Origin: Asterias rubens
Lineage: Eukaryota; Echinodermata; Asteroidea; Forcipulatida; Asteriidae
DNA: 64,000 bases
Assembly: GCF_902459465.1 (NCBI RefSeq)
Contig: NC_047062.1
Coordinates: 5,954,501 to 6,018,500 of the forward strand
Direction: 5' to 3'
How positions within the stretch are numbered: position 1 is the first letter of the stretch; each line of letters opens with the position of its first letter. The notes under the pieces were generated by a model that made no database searches, was not told the DNA's origin, and saw only the letters and a program-made list of their open reading frames with translations. The translations under genes were made by a program, and so were the position numbers. Shown here in pieces: positions 1-17,500 of the stretch.

Positions 1-889
1 TCTTTATTGAAGCATTTTGATTTTATTCATGTAAATGTTTATGAGTTGGCCTAATCTCATTAAATTGATGATGAAATTTAAGGGAAAAGTATCCTGTTTT
101 TTATTATATTTTTGTGAGTATTGATCATCTGTGCAGATGAGTGTGCGAGGTCCTTGTTGCAAGTAAGTTTTTAACACTTCTGACAAAGTATGGCGTCCCA
201 CCTAAATTGATTTCTCCAGTTTTGACCCATGGTTTGCGATACATTGCATATATTCCATGATCAGCATCACTGATATTTATTGTCGCACTCTAATAACAGC
301 CTTTAGAAGATTAATGTGTGTTGTTTGAACTTTAACTAATCAGATACAGCTTGCTTTGGTTGTGTGCTGGGATCAATAATAATTGGGTTTCTTTGTGACA
401 ATAGGTGGCCGGTGTCACATAGCAAAATCTGTCCCCCTGGAGATTCTGCCCCCCCAAAGGGAAATTAACAATAGGCTTGAAGGAGGTTGATTCAAAAGAG
501 GGCGCTATCATAAGAAATTTGTACACAATTTGCCGGATATGAGGGACAGACTCTCCTGCCACGTACTGGCAGAAGTAATATCAGCTAAATTTCCATTGTT
601 GGCTTTATTCTGATCGACCTGGATAGTCTGCTGCCACCTGTGTCCCCAAATTTCTCCAACATGCATCATGGAAAAGCAAGTGTTTATTTACACCTGGTGT
701 TTCTAGCTCAAACTATAACCCATCACTGTGTTTTCTTGCTCATATACTGTAGTAAGTAACCCATCCATCCGTCCTATTCATTGTGGTCATTTGCTTTTGA
801 GAGGACCATGAAAATTGTGAAGCTGATTAGTTGGAATGGCATACATGTACATGGTTGTTTAAAGCATTTCATGATATAACAATAGTAAA

Positions 890-985
890 GTCTTGTTCTG
901 GTGGCCAACTCATCTGAGTGTGGGTTTGAGTCCTGGCTGTGTCGCTTGCATTAACCATAGGTAAATGGATACAAGCAAGGGTAGA
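890..985 (+). repeat. tRNA-derived SINE remnant
   Basis: A B-box-like motif (GGGTTTGAGTCCTGGC near 922-937) follows a degraded tRNA-like head (TGGCCAACTCATCTGAG). It looks like the 5' part of an old tRNA-derived SINE. The call rests on the B box only; the A box is not clear. Confidence 0.35.
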
Positions 986-999
986 TATTATTGATAATA

Positions 1000-1418
1000 A
1001 TATAATAATAATAATATTGAAGCCTTATATAGCGCACGTACCAACAAGGTACTTGAGGCGCTGAGTATATAGGCCTACAAACTTTCGGAAAGATAGGTTA
1101 TTGCAGTGATGAATTCTGAGACCCAGTTATTTAGCCGCTTATAAGGGTTAACAAGGTGCTACAGCACTTACAGCAGCCACAGCCACGAACACCAGGGCGA
1201 ACCCCTTCTCTTTTTCGATAAGTACACTGGGTTCTGTTACATGCGTTACACAACACATGGGACCAACAGCTTATACATCCCATCCAAAGAACGAAGCAAT
1301 GGTCAAGTGTCTTGCTTAAGGACACAAGTGTCATGGCTGGGGATTCAAACCCGCACTCTGCTGATCAGAAACACCAGAGTTTGAATTCAGTGCTCTTAAC
1401 CGCTTGGCCACGACACTT
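1000..1418 (-). repeat. tRNA-derived SINE, minus strand
   Basis: Read on the minus strand from about 1418, the sequence starts like a tRNA-Leu/Ser head (GTGGCCAAGCGGTTAAGAG, A box) and has a good B box (GGGTTTGAATCCC, plus positions 1340-1352) at tRNA-like spacing. A non-tRNA body follows down to an (AAT)n-rich tail near 1000-1015. The long body and simple-repeat tail make it a SINE and not a tRNA gene. Confidence 0.6.
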
Positions 1419-1848
1419 CCATAATACTGAAGAATTGGAAACGATTGCACCCATTTCGGTTGCATACTCCCATTGAGTTGAGATGGTCTCAGAAATGTCT
1501 TAGGCTCGATGGTATTAGGTTTGTATTTATGTACAGTACTGTACTTCTTTCAGGGGCCTACTTGGCTTGGAAAAAATTGTTTGGTGAGCGAAGAGTGAGC
1601 ATATTGATTCAGCTAAATTTATACTTTAAAATGAATTGTACGACTTGCCCACTCCCTTTGAGCCAGGTTATATTTTTGCCCTCTACCCGCGACTAACACA
1701 AAGGCTAGCATCCCCAATCATGCCTGCATTTTTTGCTAAAAATTACAACAAAAAAAACGAAAAGCTTTTTTTCTGCCTCACATGAAGTTTGAAACCATCC
1801 CCAGCTACAAATAAATTACTCAAACAAACAAAACTTTGATTCAAAGTG

Positions 1849-1935
1849 TTTATTAACCCAAAAAAACCCTAAACATTTTTATCCTTCACTTGAAAAAGTT
1901 TGTACGACTGGATATTATTACAGAAATAATTTATT
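1849..1935 (-). terminator. Candidate ANKEF1 polyadenylation signals
   Basis: The first AATAAA hexamers on the minus strand downstream of the ANKEF1 stop codon lie at plus positions 1930-1935 and 1849-1854 (TTTATT on plus). Using either would give a 3' untranslated region of roughly 860-950 nt. Variant signals closer to the stop cannot be excluded. Confidence 0.35.
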
Positions 1936-2798
1936 CATGATTGTACAAAATTATTCAAAATTATTTCATTGGCATTGAAATAAAAGCCTTTCTGTGAGCA
2001 ATATATTAAAAAATTACAAAATGCTTGCCTTCTAAAAAGCTTTTTTTACCATCTACATGCACCCACAAACCTAATATTAGAAATTATTAAATTGATAAAC
2101 TTGAATGCATTTCTACAGACAATCTATGTGACCAGAGGCCTCACAAGTTAACAAAAGAGCCACAGGTAGGATTTGATCACAGTTCGATGGAAGAAAACAT
2201 TCAATCTTACACTGTCTGATTTTGATCATTCTTTTATATTTTTAAAGGGGCACATCTCAAAATTTGTTCATCTGTTCCTTATGAAACTCTTGATTTTATG
2301 AAGAATTTTGATACAAAATGTAAACATTTTCCATGTGACCAGTGTAGTATTTCACCCACCAAAAAGACCATGGAATGTAAACGGTCACTCTTTTAGCATA
2401 CAAACGCTACATGGTCTACACATGCACACGGATTTATATGATGGCCAATGCAGTTCCAGCCATAGCCATAGGCTTAATGGTGAATGAGCATGCGTTTAAG
2501 GCATAGGAGGCCCATAGCAACACATTTAGCAACAGCCGTCGCTGCAGCTATGAACTCGGACACAGTGTAGCCCAAATAAGGCTAAGGCAGAATACAAAAA
2601 TAGCATGTTCCCTTGTCATGATACGACTCTTGGAACTATCATTTTCCCTGGGCGGGCAGGCAGGGAACCTGACACAAACACCCATAGCATAATGAAAAGT
2701 CTATCACAATATGCTGAGACAGTGAATAATGTACAGCACATTCAATGCTTGATCGAATGACAGCATCACTATGGTAACTGTTCAAAACTTCCTCCATC

Positions 2799-8223
<5,425 letters not shown>

Positions 8224-9309
8224 TTACTTGCTGGTGTTATCAGGGTTTTTTTATGTACACACCGTTGAGTAAACTAATAAAATTCGAGTTATCAAAAATC
8301 TGGGATTAAATGTCTTTGCTCGGATGATGTTTCTGGATGTCTACCACCCGGCAACAAACAAACGTCCACAATAACACGATGCAAAACGTTGGATGGACTC
8401 AGACGAAATCTTGAATTTCACAACAAAGAATCCAAATTCGAAAACACGAAACTGGGCGATCCAATTTATACCGCATGTATTCTTCGCCACCTGTTATAAA
8501 AAAAGTTTCCAGGGAGTTCAACACAGATGTACACTTGCCAAGTTGCGGAGGAGACAGGTGTCCACTTAGTCACCCGAGTATCAATTAACGTTCCATTCTT
8601 CCCCGGGCAGACGGATTGGCAAAAGGATGGATCCTCATATCACAGTTAAACACCTTTTCACAGAAAATTAGTGTGGATTTCTAGAAGAACAGACGAATTC
8701 GGTACATTTGAGATCGGACTGGACGTGTACTTCCCACACGGAACCGCGCACAATCATAAATCGTGCACAAAAGGGAGCCATACAAGCAGCCGGTTGTCAT
8801 GGCTGCACCACGGCTGTGTTGTTTACCTTTCAATACGGGCAGATCTCTTAACGCTGATAAAATGCGGTCAAGCATTATGAATAATTCATCCTGCTCATTT
8901 CCTTATCAATGCGGCTTGTTTGAAGTGGGAGGTTGGGGGTATGAATAATTCAGATATTTGTGGAAACATTTGACCGTTGTATTTTAGATAGTACATAGCT
9001 TACATCTGACGATTTACCAACAGTCATGTAGGCCTAATCATTTATCATGGAGTTAGAAATTAGAATAGGAACATAGGTTATTAATTATTCTGATTTCTTC
9101 TGCCAGCTTTAGCCCCTAGTATTACTCAACTTACTAACCGTATTCCCTAACTGTAGTCTTGTTTTCACAATCTTATAATCTATTGCTTCACAGCCCCTAC
9201 CATAAAACATTTGTCTTTGTATTTTAGTCCTCGCTTCGTGTGGCCTGCTGGCCCAATTTAATCTTCTTAGAAATAATACGTTTCATTTATCCAAATTCGT
9301 TTCCCCCCT

Positions 9310-9400
9310 TAAAAACTAGAGAAAAAGGTTTGCAGATTTGTTTTTAACTAAGAGACGACTTAGTTAAAAACAAATCTGCAAACCTTTTCCCTAGTTTTTA
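9310..9400. repeat. Near-perfect palindrome with 42-bp arms
   Basis: Arms 9310-9352 and 9359-9400 are almost exactly complementary (core GTTTGCAGATTTGTTTTTAA) around a 6-nt loop AGACGA. It can form a long hairpin or cruciform. It may be a young foldback element or a replication-generated inverted duplication; no target-site duplication is clear. Confidence 0.85.
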
Positions 9401-9982
9401 GTCAATTTTTTTTGAGCTAGTACTTCTTTAACAAAATGTCAGAAAAGTTTAAAAACTGGACTTGGCTTTTACATACACTCTTCAAAGACTTGGTATTTTC
9501 TCATAATTTTAAGTTTCTGTTAAGAAATGCTTTTCATCAATAAAATGTGTTACTTGAGGTAATTACCTACAAGTATGCAAGCTATAGAGCCCGAAGTAGC
9601 AAAAACTTAAGCCGACAGCCGTGCAACAGATAAGAACACATGTGTAACATGATGACTTTCCAATAGGATTCCAATTAACAAGTGAGATGTTAATATACCT
9701 TATTATTGGGAGACCATGCTACTCTAGAGACAACAGTCCAATTACTGCAACATATTTGTAAAACAGTTTCACAAGAATATTCTCTCATTTTTCGAACAGT
9801 TTGCAATCCCAGCTAGTTCTTCATTTGTTTCATAGAACACTAAACTAATACAAAACACCAGGAGAACAAAGAAAGAAAGCAAAAAATTCAAAACAAAAAT
9901 TATAATATAATAAGGTGAAACTTTATTCAAATTAACGAACACTCTCAACCTGTACCACCAATCATGAATTAAAAACAAAACA

Positions 9983-10032
9983 TTGTGTCAGCCAATCTGT
10001 GTAGTAGTTGTGTCAGCCAATCTGTGTAGTAT
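9983..10032. repeat. Two-copy 25-bp tandem duplication
   Basis: The unit TTGTGTCAGCCAATCTGTGT plus GTAG occurs twice in direct succession from 9983 and 10008, with a difference only at the end. Confidence 0.85.
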
Positions 10033-10795
10033 TTCTGCTTCTAGAACAAATTTACAGTTTGTAATCACACCATGTCAAACAAGAAATATTCTAGAATTAC
10101 GAATCCCACCTCTGGCAAAACCCTAATCTCCTCAACATTTACCATAATGTCTTACAGCTGAGCCAAGGAAATGGCGATATTAAATCTCAGTGACCAATTG
10201 GAGATTTTCATGTCACCATATTATAGAACATTTTCTCAAGACTCTGGTTAATCAAAATACAACAAAAACACTGTTTGGTTTGGAACGATTTTCACGATTT
10301 ACCTATATCACACTTGTTATTAGGTTAAAGTTCACTGTTTTGCCAGAGCCATTCACATAGTTGATGGATGATCATACAATCTGATCATGTGTAAGAAAAA
10401 TGCAATAGGCCTATAAAGGAATATAGTATCACTGTACTGCAGATATTTGGGCACTATTCTTTCCTGTGACATGTTTTATCACACTTGTTTCGGTTTTTTT
10501 AGCATTCGCAGCTAACACACTCAAATGCAAGGCAAAATCAGACAAGCATCATTTCAAAGAATTTAAATGATAAAGCATTCTGCTTAGCAAAGCTGCTTAG
10601 TGCTTTAAGCTACTTGATGAACTTGATGAGCAGTTTTGTTATTATTATATTGATGTCTAGAACCTATTATTACCATTACAATTGAATATGAAAAAGTATT
10701 GTTCCTTGACAATTCTACAAAATCACATTGTCATGTATTTAATTATGAGAGTTATTGGCAAATAAATAAACAATTTCCAGTTGAATTGACGATTT

Positions 10796-10871
10796 GTTTA
10801 AAAGACAATCATCCTGAAACTCATGCTTTTGCAGTTTAAAAGACAATCATCCTGAAACTCATGCTTTTGCA
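10796..10871. repeat. Two-copy 38-bp exact tandem duplication
   Basis: A 38-bp unit (starting GTTTAAAAGACAATCATC) is repeated head to tail at 10796-10833 and 10834-10871 without a mismatch, so the duplication is recent. Confidence 0.9.
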
Positions 10872-11258
10872 GATCTGTGATCAATTCACATCAATATTGT
10901 ATCTATTTAATATTAAAACACAAGGTTGCTCATTTATACACTAACATGCAAACACAATTTAAACTGCCCTAAACAAAAGAAATTGTCATGTTAAAGATGC
11001 GATGAAATAAGGCTCCTCAAAATATATTGACCAAAGATAGGCAGAAAAAGGGACAGAGATGAGTTAACATTGCATTGATTACTGTGTGATTTTTATTTTA
11101 CTCTCAAGCAAAAATGCAGAGATGGTTTATGTTTCTGCACTAGTGTAAACATTACGCAGAATTGTGTTTTTTTTACCCAGTGGTAAAAAACATTAATAGA
11201 CTCCACCTAGGACCATCGATCTATCTACGACTCGTCGCAATGCTGTAATGAAGAAAGA

Positions 11259-11264
11259 TTTATT
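11259..11264 (-). terminator. Candidate COX7A polyadenylation signal
   Basis: AATAAA on the minus strand (TTTATT on plus), about 470 nt past the COX7A stop codon and 210 nt past the stop of the alternative terminal exon. No hexamer lies between the two terminal exons, so both would use this or a later signal. Confidence 0.5.
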
Positions 11265-11474
11265 CAGCAAAGGACTGGCCGGCCCTTTTGTCACTGCTGT
11301 ATGAAACTGTACATTTCAAACTTTTATCTGTGGGTAATGTACATGTGTATAAAGGATAACCATTTCAAGTTTTCATGATCACTATCGACAGCAATGATGT
11401 TATAGTACAAAAATTGCAGATTGTATCATTATATATGCAAAGTAATCTCGTATGTTTGTTGTCCATATAATTGT

Positions 11475-11639
11475 TCAAGTCTTTCTCTTTTGTTCAGCTT
11501 TACCAGCAGCAATATAGAAAGCGTAGCCCAGGAAGGCAAAACAGACTCCAGCAATACTCATGGCTGCATTGTAGGCTATCCGAACTCTGGGATCGACATT
11601 CCTTCCAGCTTTGACGGCTTCATTCTGCCAATCATTGGT
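11475..11639 (-). CDS. Candidate alternative COX7A terminal exon (54 aa, one membrane helix)
   Basis: Minus-strand exon candidate beginning after a pyrimidine-rich acceptor ending TTTCTGTAG (plus 11640-11641 is AG) and running 54 codons to a TGA at 11477-11475. It starts in phase 0, matching the COX7A exon 2 donor at 12410-12409, so exon 2 could splice directly to it. The peptide starts TNDWQNEAVKAGRN and contains one hydrophobic helix (about residues 27-45, IAGVCFAFLGYAFYIAAG) followed by a lysine-rich end. This is the layout of COX7A exon 3: ND after the splice, a KxG motif, then a YxxxM-led helix and a basic tail. I infer a diverged duplicate of exon 3 used as an alternative end. It could instead be the last exon of an unrecognised small membrane protein. 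Confidence 0.5.
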   Translation of the reverse strand, partial: TNDWQNEAVKAGRNVDPRVRIAYNAAMSIAGVCFAFLGYAFYIAAGKAEQKRKT

Positions 11640-11731
11640 CTACAGAAACAGACGGAGGAGACGGAGGGAGGAAAAAGGGGACATGTTGAGGAACCTCTTC
11701 AAAGCAATGTGGGTTTTTACAAGGAGATCAT

Positions 11732-14247
11732 CTACTTCTTGGGCATTGAGTAATCAAACAGGGAGTAACAGGTCAATGCCGTGCCAACCACCGTCAGTCC
11801 CATGATAGTGGCATAGGTGAATGTGTCAAAGCCGCCTCCTTTAAGATGAATTGGAAGTCCGTTATCACTCTGTCAAGAGATATAAAGAAGGGGCGGCTAG
11901 CTGGTTGACTTCAAAGTGATTGTACAATCTAGCAATGCAATTCTTTTTACTGTGTGTTAAATAGATTTTGCTGGAGAAAGAAGGCATTTAGCCAAACTAA
12001 TACAGTAAGGGCAGAGTCCAAATTCAGCCACTTCAAATGCAGCTATGGCCATTGTCTGCAACAGCAATGTTGAAGAATAAACAGTTATAGCGCTCCGGCC
12101 ATAGCCACTGCTGAAGCCACTTAATCAGACACAGCCTTAGAACTCCAGTTAATGAATTACATTTTCCAAACACTACGGTAGAATAACAATGTACAGTAGA
12201 TGACTCAGTTTTGATAATCCTGGTCAACATGAACATGGCTCTTGCTTTGGTGCCACATTACACTTCCAAAACTTTTTCTGATTTTGTATTTTTCTGACCA
12301 ATGTAGAAAGAATTCTTTGACCCTTCTTATCTCAAGGATGAACACTAGGACCCTGTTTTTCTGTTTGATTCATTTGTTTTAAACTTCATGACAGCAGCAG
12401 TTCAACTCACCTGAAACTTAGATTGGCCCTCCTTGATTTTGCTTTCAAGCTGTGACCTAACACTAGTGGAGAAGTTCAACCTGGCCTGGGGAACCAGGGA
12501 CCTCAGCATCTGTTAACAACAAATTTAGGAATTTACTTATTGTTTTTAGTTATTTAAAATGACAAGTATAAATATCTTTTAGAAGTTTCAAAAATATTTG
12601 TGGAAATTGGGTAAACGGCTGCAAATAATCCTCATTTGAAGTAAAGAGTGGTGAAACTACTAAATGAAAATAATGCTTGCAATTGCAACTTGCTCAACTT
12701 GTAGAACCTTTGGTATTTGTCAAAGACCAGTTTTCTCACTTGGTGTGTCTCAACATATACGCACAAAATAACAAACCTTTAGTCGTCAAAGTTCTGAGAT
12801 AATAATAAGAAAAAATACCCTTGACCACGAAGTTGTGCACTTTTAGATGCTGGTTTTGGGACCTCAAAATCTAATCCTGAGGTCTCAAAATAAAAATAAA
12901 AATTACTTCTTTCTCAAAAACTACATAACTTCAAATGGAGCCGTTTCTCACAATGTTTTTGCTATGCATTGCTCGTTACCAAGTACGTTTTTATCATGAT
13001 AACAATTATTTTGAGTAATTACCAATAGTGTCCAGTGCCTTTGAAGCACTCCAAAGACTACCATGTATAGTTTTAACAAGGTTTAAAATTTATACTGGAC
13101 TACAGGGTTGAGGGCAGTGATTTTCGCACAGTCGTGCTACTAAACTTATTTGACAGGACTTAGTCTAATGCAGCCTCATTAATACTCTACTCATAACTGG
13201 AAGGACAGCACTGAAAATCAATCCCGATTTGCCTAACACACTTGTTAAAACATTCAAGCATTTGTCAGGCGCTTAGTTCACATGTTAACTTCAACGCAGT
13301 ACATTTAAAATAAATCATGTTTTTAGGAAATCGTTTGTCATCCTAAAATGGAACAAGATCAGAAAAGAAATAGAGGTGACTAGTTGCTCTATGACTTGAT
13401 GCGTCTTTTGACAGCCCGCTCTGCGTAGATAAGTCTTTAAAACACAGAATGGATCAACAACACTGAAACTGCCACTGCCACATGACAGGTCTCATTTAAA
13501 TATCCAGTGAAGTGTATTTAGATATTTCAAAGTCACACTCCCAGGGGTTTATGATCATTACGATCATTATGGCAATCGGAAAATTAAAAACATTGTGGCG
13601 AGATCATCATACACCCACGGAATGAGTAGCAAAAGTCGAGTCTGACTCTCTGTCTCACTCTCAGTGATACATGCTGGTCCTTGCTTGCTGTGTGTATTTA
13701 TTTTCAATCTTTCAAAATTCAATTTCATTTCTCTTGTCTTGAGTCTTTTCTCGTCTCAAGAAATATTTGTCTTTTGAGGAAGTTTCCGTATTGCGCCAAC
13801 ACTTTTTCATTCGATATGAAATAATATAGTATCTAATTTACCTCAACGAGATATCCCATTTTGTAAAAATTAGTGAAAAAGTGGTGGCGAAGTGCGGAAA
13901 GTTATCCGTCTTTTAACTCTTCGGTCGTATGCTTTATTTGTAGTCAACATTTCAGGACTGCATAACTTATTTCAGTCTTTATACCACATGAATGAATACA
14001 AATATAAAAGGAGTACGTGCAAAACATAATCCATTATTTAGGAGGGCGCCCTCTCCCTCACGGCCAAAAAAACACGCACGAACGATTCCTCCCACCACTC
14101 TCACTCAGTCCGTGAATTCCGTGGCTTACTAAATGCTTTTTTACGACAAAATATCAATCACTTGAGTTGACATATACTCCCAAAATAAGCTTAAAGTAAC
14201 GGTTCATGTGAAAATTAACTCAATTCACTTACCAATACCCTATTCAT
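11732..14247 (-). CDS. COX7A: COX7A, cytochrome c oxidase subunit 7A, complete
   Basis: Three coding exons on the minus strand: 14247-14233 (5 codons, MNRVL), 12509-12411 (33 codons) and 11869-11732 (45 codons plus TAG). Both introns are phase 0 and GT-AG, and the product is 83 aa, the length of human COX7A2. Residues 1-22 form an arginine/serine-rich amphipathic mitochondrial presequence. Next comes the matrix segment ending EGQSKFQ (human EKQKLFQ), the conserved IHLKGG motif, a single membrane helix (about residues 60-80) and a PKK end. It is a nuclear-encoded supernumerary subunit of inner-membrane complex IV. If exon 1 were non-coding, the ATG that opens exon 2 would give 78 aa; the five-codon first exon is the less certain part. 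Intron 1 holds MITE copies. The gene is divergent from SCAF1. Confidence 0.88.
12705..13046 (-). mobile_element. TTAA-type MITE, family A, in COX7A intron 1
   Basis: Diverged copy of the main interspersed family: one end resembles GGTATTTGTCAAAGACCAG and the other ends ACCAATAGTGTCCAGTGCCT. The centre holds the family's internal palindrome of paired GAGGTCTC/GAGACCTC-like motifs. Non-coding. Confidence 0.75.
13780..13903. mobile_element. Foldback MITE, family D, copy 1
   Basis: Inverted repeat with ends AAGTTTCCGTATTGCGCC and the complement of TGGCGAAGTGCGGAAAGTT; arms about 33 bp. It lies in COX7A intron 1, about 330 bp from exon 1. Two more copies lie on the other side of the divergent promoter. 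Confidence 0.75.
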
Positions 14248-14550
14248 TGTCTATCTATATGGCGAAATACCAGCGTTCTTGTTTTAATTTCCACTCAAAA
14301 CAATTTTGTCGTACTCTTCTAATGCGTTTTGCATGTATGAACTGGTTCCATGCAAGTATAAAGCTTAAAATATAAGAAGTGGTTCTGGGTACCGGACAAA
14401 ATCAAGTCTAAAGAAACAGCGCCCTCACTTTTTGGGAAGGTTCTTTTAACACTTTCTACACACCACCCGGTTACCAAATGCACTTGACCGGTTACAAACG
14501 TCCATAGATTTGCTTTCCTTAGTTTGAAGACGGAAAAATTCACTTTATAA
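14248..14550. promoter_or_regulatory. Shared divergent promoter of COX7A and COX7A2L/SCAF1
   Basis: The 303 bp between the two start codons must carry both promoters and both 5' untranslated regions. No TATA box is placed for either gene. A CCGGTTAC motif occurs twice in the same direction about 22 bp apart (near 14467 and 14489), within short similar blocks, and could be a paired binding site. The factor is not known. Confidence 0.6.
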
Positions 14551-17500
14551 ATGGCTTACAAGTTCAGACCGATGGGTGGTCGAGTTGGACCTGCAACTCC
14601 AGAAATGGCATACTCTCCAGCAGTAAGTTTTATGATGCCAATTAATTTTATGTACCAAATCTCAAATGAGATTCTCATCATCATCATGTGTGTCTTTACT
14701 TTTAATTAAGTTTTTTTATGTTTACTCTTTATTTCTTATAATATTTCAAGTTCATGACCTTCTGTCGAGGTAGTCACTAGTCACTTTGGGAAAAAGTTTC
14801 GATATCACGCCACCACTTTTTCATTCGATATGAAATTATAATAATAGTAGTAGGCCTATACCTCAATAATATTATAATGAGATATCCCTTTTTTATAATT
14901 TAAGTTTTTGTAAAACAAATGAGTGAAAAAGGGGTGGCATGTTGCACTTTGTTCGAAAATTTTCCATATCACGCCACCACTTTTTCATTCAATGAAATAT
15001 AGTATCCAATTTACCTCAATGAGATATCCCTTTTTGTTAAAATGAGGGAAAAGGTAGTGGTAGGATACGGAAAGTTATCCCTTTGATTTGTTCAATCATC
15101 ATGAAGCATCAAGTTAACATGGTTAACTGGTGTTTAGACAACTCGCCCGTCGGACAACTTGACCATTTGGACAACTGGACCGTTCGGACAACCCAACCAA
15201 TGGTTGAGACAACTGGATGGTTCACAGCCCCATCAATAGTGCCAATACGCTGGACTCCCTCCGCTTCTTGGCCCTTCACCCATGTAGTTCAGGGTGTTAT
15301 TATTATTTTTGTAAATAGAAACCAACAATTTTATGCCTTCGTCCCTCGGCGCCATGATGTTAACTGATGCGCACATGTACTCGAGCGCTGATCTTATTTG
15401 CTGAAACAGCCGCACATTTTCGTAACAATGCATATTCGTGTTCAGCTGTGGCACTGTGAGCAATGAAAAAGGGTACCCGACTAAAGACCACCAATCGCAC
15501 TTGGCGCACATCGGTAAACATCATGGCGCACGATGTGAAACTTAGCAATTTGCCCTGAGATTTGTTAATAGAATTACACCAACAGGAGGGCGCACATTTT
15601 CGTAATATTGTGCATGTACTAATGTACTGGGGTAAGTGACAACTGGAAAAAAATCTAGGTATAAAATTGTGGTTTCTAGTTTTCTAGTTAATTTTTTTTA
15701 ACAACCTGAAGCTACATGGGCGTAGGGCCATGAAGCGGAGGCCTTCCAGCGTATTGGCACTATTGATGGGGCTAGACAGTTCATAGACCCAGTAATTGGG
15801 GCGCTGTACTCCTTCGACCAATAATGACAACATTTTGAAAAAAGGAGTACAGCGCCCCCAGTTACTGGGTCTAGACGGTTCAGGAAAACTTGGTGGTTCA
15901 GACAACTCTACTTTTGAGTTTGGGACAGCTCGACGGATGGCTAAGACAAGTCGATGGTTAAATGGCCGATCTCCATTACTGGCATATTACATGAAAACTA
16001 TATATATTAGATGTTAATTTGTGTATAGAGTCAGACACATCTTTGATAATTGACAGGTTTTAAAAAGTTCTTTTGGCTTGACCTTGATTCTTGAAGCTTT
16101 AATGAATTTAAATTCTGAAGATTTTACTTTTTAAAGTTTTATTTGATATATTGGCACAACGCTACAAAAAGAAGTAAAGGGTTATCAAAATATATAATTA
16201 TTTTGTATTTATAATATACATTTATTAAATCTGCCAATCGATTAGAATCGCTCAAAACATAATTATTATTCCCCCCTCCGATAACAAATAAATCAATCTA
16301 CAATTTGTTAAAATGATGTTGTCGTTTTTTCAAACAGGGATTGCAGCCACCAGTGAAAGTTGAGCCCAGTCAGCTTGTCTGGGAGCAAAAGCCTAAGCCG
16401 GTTGCCATTTACAGAAGTCCGATGGGAGGAGACGGTGTCTTTGGCAAACTTAACAAAGTTTATCAGAACCAAAAAGTATTTCAGGTGAGTACGGGAAGAC
16501 TTACTATCTTGTTCTACCTAAAGTTGTGGTTTTTTTTATATACTCCTTTTTGTTCCAATATTTCAGATTGTCCAATTTCGTATTCTTACTTCATAACATT
16601 TTCCAGCAAGTTGACCAACCATTCAAAAGCACACCATGGCTTGTGTAAGGTTGCACTACTGTAACACTGCACATGACAAACTGTGTGCATTTTGTACATT
16701 GTGTTCTGTGTAGATGTATTGTTCGATGCAATGATTATGAATCATTGCATGCTGGCATAGTTTATCTATCATTGAAAACCACAGTGGATGATATTAATGG
16801 TCAATTAGTAGGAGGGTTGACTATTATTACATTATATCATACTGCAGGCTGGTAAAGTATTTCATTCAAAACTACAGTTGATGCTTTGCCAGCAGCAAAC
16901 CACGTTATATCTAGTGCTGGGCGAATAGTGAAATTTTGTTATTCGGATACCGCTGGTTTTTGTTGTTTTTTTTTGCCGCTAGAGGGCGCTGTTCGTTTGT
17001 GAATGAGATCTTCTGGGCAGATTGATATTAGTTTTAGACAGTGTCACTTGGTTCATTCATAAAAATGACCGGATCTAATTTAATGATGGCGATTTGCTTT
17101 TTCTTTTGATCGTGGATGACTCTACGTGAAGGAAAACTTTTGTAAACTTTGAACAAATTACGTCAGAAATGTCATTGTTTTAACTCTTCACGGAGGTGAG
17201 CATAGTTAAATACTTAATTTATGCTGTTTTATGCTGTCTTAATAGAAGTTTCATTAGGATTCAGACAAAACATTCATGTCAGTTGTCGCCCGACGTCCGC
17301 GGATATTCGGATATTAAAGAATATCCGGTTACTTGGTTGTAATTATAGAACTACCCGGTTTATAAATAGCTATTCGCGCCCTATGCGGATATCCGGTTAA
17401 GAAAAAAAAGGCATTCGCGGTTACGGATAGGAAAACCTATTCGCCATTAACCGGATATTGGAATAATTCGCCCAGGCCTAGTTATATCATATTGCATGCT

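Noticed and set aside
8340-8360. RFX X-box in the ANKEF1 promoter
   Set aside because: Only one half site (GGCAAC) matches; the other half has several mismatches and the wrong spacing.
11421-11805. Plus-strand reading frames of 64 and 110 codons
   Set aside because: They are the antisense of COX7A exon 3 and the alternative terminal exon, and have no family resemblance.
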